Assembly: GCA_018695085.1 (NCBI GenBank)
Contig: JABHOU010000564.1
Coordinates: 1 to 9,908, forward strand
Length of the DNA: 9,908 nt
Reading direction: 5' to 3'
Source: Opitutia bacterium
Lineage (GTDB): Bacteria > Verrucomicrobiota > Verrucomicrobiia > Opitutales > Seribacteraceae
Shown here: positions 6,849-9,908 of the stretch, one piece after another
How the letters are laid out: every line of letters starts with the position of its first letter
How positions within the stretch are numbered: the stretch's first letter is position 1
Notes under the pieces: generated by a model
What the model was told of the DNA's origin: nothing
Databases searched by the model: none
The model's input: only the letters and a program-made list of their open reading frames with translations
Made by a program: the position numbers and the translations under genes

Positions 6849-6875
6849 AGTGATCTTCAAGCCGACGTTGGATGA

Positions 6876-6905
6876 GACTACTAGGCTAACTGAAGACTAT
6901 TAGTC
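6876..6905. repeat. Inverted repeat GACTACTA / TATTAGTC
   Basis: Two 8-base arms (6876-6883 and 6898-6905) pair with one mismatch around a 14-base loop. The hairpin lies between the attenuator-like structure and the 11-mer repeats and has no following T-run. It may be a protein-binding site or an origin structure; nothing links it to a known element. Confidence 0.3.
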
Positions 6906-6956
6906 GAAATAAGACCTCATGCCTCGGACGTGAAATCATCGATTTCTGCGTCTTGA

Positions 6957-7084
6957 AAATCCACAGGTTGTGATATGTTTGTGATATGTAACTGTGGCAA
7001 ACGTGATACATTATTTGCTATGCAAAGTAGCTTTTTGCCCCCAAAACGGCCTGAAACAAGCTATATGATATGCTTGTGATATAG
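6957..7084 (+). repeat. 11-mer iterons with adjacent DnaA-box-like site: candidate replication origin
   Basis: TTGTGATATGT occurs twice in exact tandem (6968-6978, 6979-6989). A diverged copy ACGTGATACAT lies at 7001-7011, two 11-base steps after the second copy. Another adjacent pair, ATATGATATGC (7063-7073) and TTGTGATATAG (7074-7084), again has 11-base spacing. All copies face the same way and, within each group, fall on the same helical face. AAATCCACA (6957-6965), three bases before the first copy, matches the DnaA box TTATCCACA at 7 of 9 positions. Iterons plus a DnaA box beside a primase-helicase gene are typical of plasmid-like origins. That this is the origin is inference; the repeats themselves are plain. 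Confidence 0.65.
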
Positions 7085-7093
7085 GTTTTTTTC

Positions 7094-7137
7094 AACAACC
7101 ACCGGAGCAAGCAAAGCTCGGCTTTCGGTTGTTTTTT
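7094..7137 (+). terminator. Intrinsic terminator
   Basis: AACAACC (7094-7100) pairs with GGTTGTT (7127-7133), and an inner stem CCG(G)AGC (7102-7108) pairs with GCTCGG (7116-7121 region). A T-run occupies 7132-7137. This gives a long GC-containing hairpin with a U-tract on the + strand, suited to ending transcription from the replication operon or from a transcript across the repeat region. Confidence 0.65.
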
Positions 7138-7163
7138 CGCCATAATTTCGCCGTTTTTCCGCC
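7131..7163 (+). repeat. Three tandem 11-mers ending in CGCC
   Basis: GTTTTTTCGCC (7131-7141), ATAATTTCGCC (7142-7152) and GTTTTTCCGCC (7153-7163) are consecutive 11-base units sharing a T-rich 5' part and a CGCC end. The first overlaps the terminator T-run. AT-rich phased short repeats close to iterons resemble the unwinding elements of replication origins; the same 11-base period occurs in the iterons about 50-160 bases upstream. Confidence 0.5.
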
Positions 7164-7194
7164 AAAACCGTACTTATCCCACCGGTCAGGTGAG

Positions 7195-7367
7195 ATGGAT
7201 TTTGAGTTTTCGATTCAACGAAACATCGCGCAGGCGCATGCGAGGCCGAGGCGTTGTTCGGCAGCAGATTGATGGCTACGGCCCGCAGAAGGGCCAAGCT
7301 GGATCTGGATCGTCGCAGGGCGGCCGGAGAGGACTTGTCCTGGCTCGGATTGCTCGGGGAGCTATGA
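7195..7367 (+). other. Two short overlapping frames, doubtful coding
   Basis: The frame at 7195-7272 (25 codons, MDFEFSIQRNIAQAHARPRR...) ends in TGATG, overlapping the start of a second frame at 7272-7367 (31 codons, MATARRRAKLDLDRRRAAGE...). AGG at 7188-7190 could serve as a ribosome site for the first. The coupling and the Arg-rich, Leu-ending second product are suggestive, but both are very short and match no family I know. They may be remnants of a gene. Otherwise the 7164-7391 stretch shows nothing clear. Confidence 0.2.
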
Positions 7368-7391
7368 TCCCTTTCCGTATTCCCGACGGGC

Positions 7392-7415
7392 TTCGGAGTC
7401 GCCGCCCGACTCGAA
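7392..7415 (-). terminator. Hairpin after the kinase-like gene
   Basis: On the minus strand the sequence just after the stop codon folds as TTCGAGTCG (7407-7415) with its complement at 7392-7401, with one bulged base and a 5-base loop. The stem is GC-rich but no T-run follows, so it is a weak or factor-assisted terminator candidate. Confidence 0.4.
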
Positions 7416-7417
7416 TT

Positions 7418-8137
7418 TCAAGACATCACGAAGTCCTCGACGTCGGAACCTTCCGGCACCTTCACGTGCACGTCGATGTAGTTGAGATTTCCGTCGTGAT
7501 CGACGTAGACGTTTTTTTCGGCGATGTCCTCCAACGCAAGTCCCTCAAGGTCATTGTGATCGGATGAGGTCGATCCGGGCTCGAACGAAAAGTTTCGGGC
7601 CGTCAGGTCGTCGGCGATTTCCTCCTGCGTCGCCCTGCGGCCCATTACCACGGGTTGGGAGATCACTATCCCCGGATCCCCGTCTCTGTCCACGATGCCT
7701 TCGAATCTGACGTCGTCGCCGAACAGGACGTTCATGTTGCGCTTGTCCTCAAGATACAGAGCCGCGTTGTAGAAATGACCGAACGGCATCAAGTCCTCCG
7801 ATTCTATGGTGACCTTTATCACCCTCTGGGTCGATGCGTCGAAGAAGACACCGTGTTCGGTGCCCTCCTTGTAGTCGGCTTTGCGGGCTAGTCCTTCGAG
7901 CAATTCCCGAAAATGTTTTTCATTGAGGACGCAGTCATTTTCCTTAGCCCAGTCTTTGAATTTTGAGCTACCCACTGCGCGTCCGTCATCACGGGCCGCT
8001 TCGATTGCCTCTTGGAGACTAGGAACGGTCGGATTTTGTTTTTTGGTTCTGTCTTCATCAATTCTTTCTCCGTATTTGAAGTCGGGGTAGGCGACGACTT
8101 CTTCATCGCCTCCTTCGCTGGATTCGGTGTTTTTCAT
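7418..8137 (-). CDS. Polyvalent-protein kinase-like domain protein
   Basis: A 239-residue acidic protein resembling the Ser/Thr/Tyr-kinase-like domain of phage and conjugative-element polyvalent proteins (Kinase-PolyVal). Visible blocks are GTEHGVFFD...RVIKVT (92-110; Lys108 in the position of the ATP-binding Lys), FGHFYNAALYLEDKRNM (119-135), VLFGDDVRFEGIVD (137-150), GIVISQP...GRRATQEEI (156-174), and ALEDIAEKNVYVDHDGNLNYIDVHV (201-225), in which Asp204-x4-Asn209 and Asp222 resemble the catalytic-loop and DFG aspartates. Residues 1-90 are charged and possibly helical, with no signal peptide or membrane segment. The ATG at 8137 is preferred, with AAAAGAA just upstream; ATG 8173 would add 12 residues and the TTG at 8182 is unlikely. 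It is divergent from the protease gene. Family membership is by motif memory; activity is not shown. Confidence 0.65.
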   Translation of the reverse strand: MKNTESSEGGDEEVVAYPDFKYGERIDEDRTKKQNPTVPSLQEAIEAARDDGRAVGSSKFKDWAKENDCVLNEKHFRELLEGLARKADYKEGTEHGVFFDASTQRVIKVTIESEDLMPFGHFYNAALYLEDKRNMNVLFGDDVRFEGIVDRDGDPGIVISQPVVMGRRATQEEIADDLTARNFSFEPGSTSSDHNDLEGLALEDIAEKNVYVDHDGNLNYIDVHVKVPEGSDVEDFVMS

Positions 8138-8264
8138 TTCTTTTGAAATTAGGCAAAGCGACAAACTCGTCATGCCTGCCAACAGGAAACGATCGGCATG
8201 ATTTTCATCTCCCCACTTATCCCCGATACCCGAATCAGCCTCAAGATTAATATAAACCCCAACT

Positions 8265-8276
8265 CACCAATTGGTG
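8265..8276. promoter_or_regulatory. 12-base perfect palindrome in divergent intergenic region
   Basis: CACCAATTGGTG lies in the 231-base gap between the leftward kinase-like gene and the rightward protease gene, and a smaller palindrome AATGCATT follows at 8279-8286. On the minus strand TATATT-like sequence lies about 15 bases beyond it (in TTTATATTAAT, about 8246-8256), so a protein bound here would overlap a leftward promoter. On the plus strand a weak TTGCTT (8327-8332)/TATCAA (8351-8356) pair with 18-base spacing precedes the protease ATG. The regulator is unknown. Confidence 0.45.
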
Positions 8277-8368
8277 CGAATGCATTGATGGGTTGACCGA
8301 GGGGGAGCGGATATGCGTTTCGCAAATTGCTTGAATCTTTCAACTCCGACTATCAAAGATCCCTTATT

Positions 8369-9031
8369 ATGACGGAAAAATTATCCAAGTCCCTGCAACA
8401 CAGGGTCAAAAACGCAACGGTTCGGATGTGTGGCCCGACCGGGGAAGAAGGACAGGGAGTCTACCTCGGAGAGGAGATGATCCTGACCGCCGCTCATTGC
8501 CTTAAATCACTGAACATCTGGAAACCCACAATAGCCCCGGGAGAAAAATATATCGAGTCATTGAAAACCCATGACGGGAAAAAGCTCGAAATGATGGTGC
8601 GCTCAGCAGACGTGGTAAAAGACGTTGCCGTCTTGATTCCATGGGAGGAGGCGGACGATGATGCATTCGGGGATTTCTGCGACAACACGGACCCCGTGCC
8701 GCTGTGTTCCGACGATTTCCTCAAGGAATATGCCGGAGCAAATACGGATGACGGCGGCTTTCGGGAATTCCGGATCCACGTCTTTACCCATGAGGACGAA
8801 TTCACCACGGGCAAGGCGTCGATATGCAGTCCTTGTTCGGATAACATCTCCTCAAAAGTCCCCATCAAAGGTGGCACCTCGGGAGGGCCGATTGTCAACG
8901 ACAACGGGGAGTTGGTGGGAATAGTTTCCCAAGGAAAAGAAGATGGCTACGGTCTGGGTTCTCCACAACCGATACCTTCCCTGACGCTGCCGGTTTGGGC
9001 CATGAAGCGGTTGCCCGACCCCGAGGATTGA
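8369..9031 (+). CDS. Trypsin-like serine protease, no signal peptide
   Basis: A 220-residue chymotrypsin-fold protease (PA clan, S1/trypsin-2 type). The triad is intact: His43 in ILTAAHCL, Asp85 in KDVAVLIPW and Ser171 in GGTSGGPIVNDNGELVGIVS. VRMCGPTGEEGQGVYLGE (18-35) is the first barrel strand pair. There is no signal peptide or lipobox with the ATG at 8369 or in the 14 extra codons to the TTG at 8327, so it should act in the cytoplasm, unlike DegP/HtrA secreted proteases; no PDZ domain is present. Stand-alone cytoplasmic trypsin-like domains are known as effectors in some bacterial conflict systems; a link with the divergent kinase-like gene is inference only. The 52-residue lipoprotein gene follows after 30 bases. 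No clear Shine-Dalgarno precedes the ATG. Confidence 0.88.
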   Translation: MTEKLSKSLQHRVKNATVRMCGPTGEEGQGVYLGEEMILTAAHCLKSLNIWKPTIAPGEKYIESLKTHDGKKLEMMVRSADVVKDVAVLIPWEEADDDAFGDFCDNTDPVPLCSDDFLKEYAGANTDDGGFREFRIHVFTHEDEFTTGKASICSPCSDNISSKVPIKGGTSGGPIVNDNGELVGIVSQGKEDGYGLGSPQPIPSLTLPVWAMKRLPDPED

Positions 9032-9061
9032 CTGCCGCCCTCGTCGTGCTAGGGTGAGGGG

Positions 9062-9220
9062 ATGATAAAACTGACGACATTTCTCATAGGCATAGTCCTT
9101 TCTTTATCTTCCTTAGGTTGCGGCGATCCTGCGGATGGTCAACACGACGACCACGACAACGGCCAAAAAGGGCAGAGGGACGACGGCCAGCAGGGGCAGA
9201 AGGACGATGGGCAGCAGTAG
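9062..9220 (+). CDS. Small hydrophilic lipoprotein with Gln/Asp-rich repeats
   Basis: A 52-residue protein: MIKLTTFLIGIVLSLSSLGC is a lipoprotein-type signal peptide with Cys20 as the likely lipidated residue (box SLGC, less standard than LxGC). The mature part is built of degenerate units of the form GQxGQxDDGQQ (GQKGQRDDGQ, then GQKDDGQQ) with an HDDHD start that could bind metal. A strong ribosome site, AGGGTGAGGGG (9051-9061), directly precedes the ATG. It follows the protease by 30 bases and is probably co-transcribed. Too short for routine gene finding; the signal peptide and ribosome site make it credible. Function unknown. Confidence 0.65.
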   Translation: MIKLTTFLIGIVLSLSSLGCGDPADGQHDDHDNGQKGQRDDGQQGQKDDGQQ

Positions 9221-9223
9221 CCT

Positions 9224-9253
9224 GTCAAGCCCCCACTCTGGCTCACGCTTGAC
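9224..9253 (+). terminator. Hairpin between the two lipoprotein genes
   Basis: GTCAAGC (9224-9230) pairs perfectly with GCTTGAC (9247-9253) across a 16-base loop, starting 4 bases after the small lipoprotein stop. No T-run follows, so it may end transcription with help of a factor, or stabilise the upstream mRNA. Confidence 0.4.
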
Positions 9254-9282
9254 CGCCCTACCGTCGAACCTAGGATGAAAGC

Positions 9283-9908
9283 ATGAAGAAGTTACTTGCC
9301 GCTATGTTCGCCGCCCTGCTGATGGTTGGGTGCGGGGAGGAGGCTCAGTGGGAAGCCAACCCCGAACCCTACGGCGGACTCAAAATCCTCGCTGAGATCA
9401 AGGAGGCGAAGGAAAGCGGTTCCACCGAACTGATTCTCTGGACTGGAGTAAACCAAATCTCCGACCTCTCGCCGCTCAAGGGATTGACGAAGTTGAAGTT
9501 GCTGAAGCTCGACGACAACCAAATCTCCGACCTCTCGCCGCTCAAGGGGTTGACGGATCTGAAGAGTCTGTCGCTCATCAACAACAAAATCACCGACCTC
9601 TCGCCGCTCAAGGGGTTGACGAATTTGAAGGAGCTGTGGCTCAGCGACAACGAAATCTCCGACCTCTCGCCGCTCAAGGGGTTGACGGATTTGCGAGTGC
9701 TGGTCCTTACAAAGAACAAAATCTCCGACCTCTCGCCGCTGAAGGGGTTGATGAATTTGAAGGAGCTGTGGCTGGGCGGCAACCCCATCCCCAAAGACCA
9801 GTTTGATATGCTCATAAAGGCCCTGCCGGACGGCGGAATCTCCGGTCTCTCTTCCGATTATTACAGCAATGGGCAGAAGAAGAGCGAATTTTACTACAAG
9901 GACAGCCA
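9283..9908 (+). CDS. Leucine-rich-repeat lipoprotein, 3' end outside window
   Basis: The first 208 residues of an exported lipoprotein. MKKLLAAMFAALLMVGC is a lipoprotein signal peptide with Cys17 as lipidation site. Residues 18-58 form a cap (GGLKILAEIKEAKESG...). Residues 59-168 are five leucine-rich repeats of exactly 22 residues, internalin/LRR_4-like, consensus ISDLSPLKGLTxLKxLxLxxNx. A non-repeat segment (PIPKDQFDMLIKALP) follows, and at the window edge YYSNGQKKSEFYYKDS (193-208) begins a MORN/YwqK-type repeat. AGGA at 9272-9275 is the ribosome site; the ATG at 9275 is out of frame and stops at once. LRR lipoproteins bind proteins at the cell surface or periplasm; the partner is unknown. 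Many such genes occur in PVC genomes. The frame is open to the end, so the protein is partial. Confidence 0.92.
   Translation, partial: MKKLLAAMFAALLMVGCGEEAQWEANPEPYGGLKILAEIKEAKESGSTELILWTGVNQISDLSPLKGLTKLKLLKLDDNQISDLSPLKGLTDLKSLSLINNKITDLSPLKGLTNLKELWLSDNEISDLSPLKGLTDLRVLVLTKNKISDLSPLKGLMNLKELWLGGNPIPKDQFDMLIKALPDGGISGLSSDYYSNGQKKSEFYYKDS
9457..9786 (+). repeat. Five tandem 66-base units encoding the LRRs
   Basis: Units begin at 9457, 9523, 9589, 9655 and 9721. Each starts with ATC(T/A)CCGACCTCTCGCCGCT followed by (C/G)AAGG(G), nearly identical at the DNA level including synonymous positions, while the second half of each unit (the variable LRR surface and asparagine ladder) differs. This pattern suggests recent duplication or gene conversion. 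Confidence 0.85.

Noticed and set aside
6968..7084. CRISPR array
   Set aside because: The repeated unit is only 11 bases, tandem or irregularly spaced, with no 30-40 base spacers and no cas genes.
7094..7137. Possible integron attC site
   Set aside because: The hairpin arms AACAACC/GGTTGTT do not match the RYYYAAC/GTTRRRY core pair, and no integron integrase or cassette structure is near; an intrinsic terminator fits better.
7190..7567. 125-codon plus-strand frame starting near the 11-mer region
   Set aside because: Its second half is antisense to the kinase-like gene and its composition is Arg/Gly/Ser-rich; it shows no recognisable domain.
9369..9815. 148-codon minus-strand frame with repeated NPLSGERSEI units
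   Set aside because: It is the antisense shadow of the leucine-rich-repeat gene; its repeats mirror the 66-base units, and the plus strand has signal peptide, ribosome site and LRR consensus.

Overview
The window looks like one end of an integrative mobile element in a bacterium that is probably a member of the Verrucomicrobiota or a related PVC lineage. That placement is inference, from the style of the leucine-rich-repeat lipoprotein, the prim-pol/SF3 helicase with a separate small zinc-finger protein, and weak or absent Shine-Dalgarno sites in front of most element genes. No rRNA or housekeeping gene is present to confirm it.

Layout. Positions 36-81 are the 3' part of a tRNA-Asp(GTC) gene without a recognisable 5' half. 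This is the attachment-site core, and the stop codon and last codons of the integrase lie inside it. A leftward block follows: tyrosine integrase (40-1326), a small excisionase-type HTH protein overlapping it by 4 bases (1323-1526), and an XRE-type regulator whose C-terminal half shows a PD-(D/E)XK-like signature (1632-2306). A 119-base divergent promoter region with a 21-base imperfect palindrome separates this block from a rightward block: an HTH protein (2426-3094), a DUF5131/Gp37-Gp68 family protein (3113-4174), a possible 33-codon coupled gene (4171-4272), a primase-polymerase/SF3 helicase (4277-6418) and a zinc-finger primase-like protein (6408-6695).

Positions 6696-7417 hold no convincing large gene but are rich in structure. 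They contain inverted repeats that could form mutually exclusive hairpins, a DnaA-box-like site next to exact tandem copies of an 11-mer (TTGTGATATGT), more distant copies kept in 11-base phase, a strong intrinsic terminator, and three further tandem 11-mers ending in CGCC. Placed directly after the replication genes, this is a good candidate replication origin of the element.

The right third holds accessory genes. A leftward protein related to the kinase-like domain of polyvalent proteins (7418-8137) is divergent from a cytoplasmic trypsin-like protease with an intact catalytic triad (8369-9031); a 12-base perfect palindrome lies between them. Then come a 52-residue putative lipoprotein (9062-9220) and a lipoprotein with five 22-residue leucine-rich repeats, cut off by the window end (9283-9908). 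No capsid, portal, relaxase or type IV secretion gene is seen, so within this window the element resembles a satellite or integrative plasmid-like island. Its right boundary is not visible.

Working model (inference): the integrase and excisionase move the element in and out of tRNA-Asp. The XRE protein controls the divergent promoters. The HTH, DUF5131, helicase and zinc-finger proteins with the 11-mer region form the replication module. The kinase-like and protease genes are cargo of unknown role.
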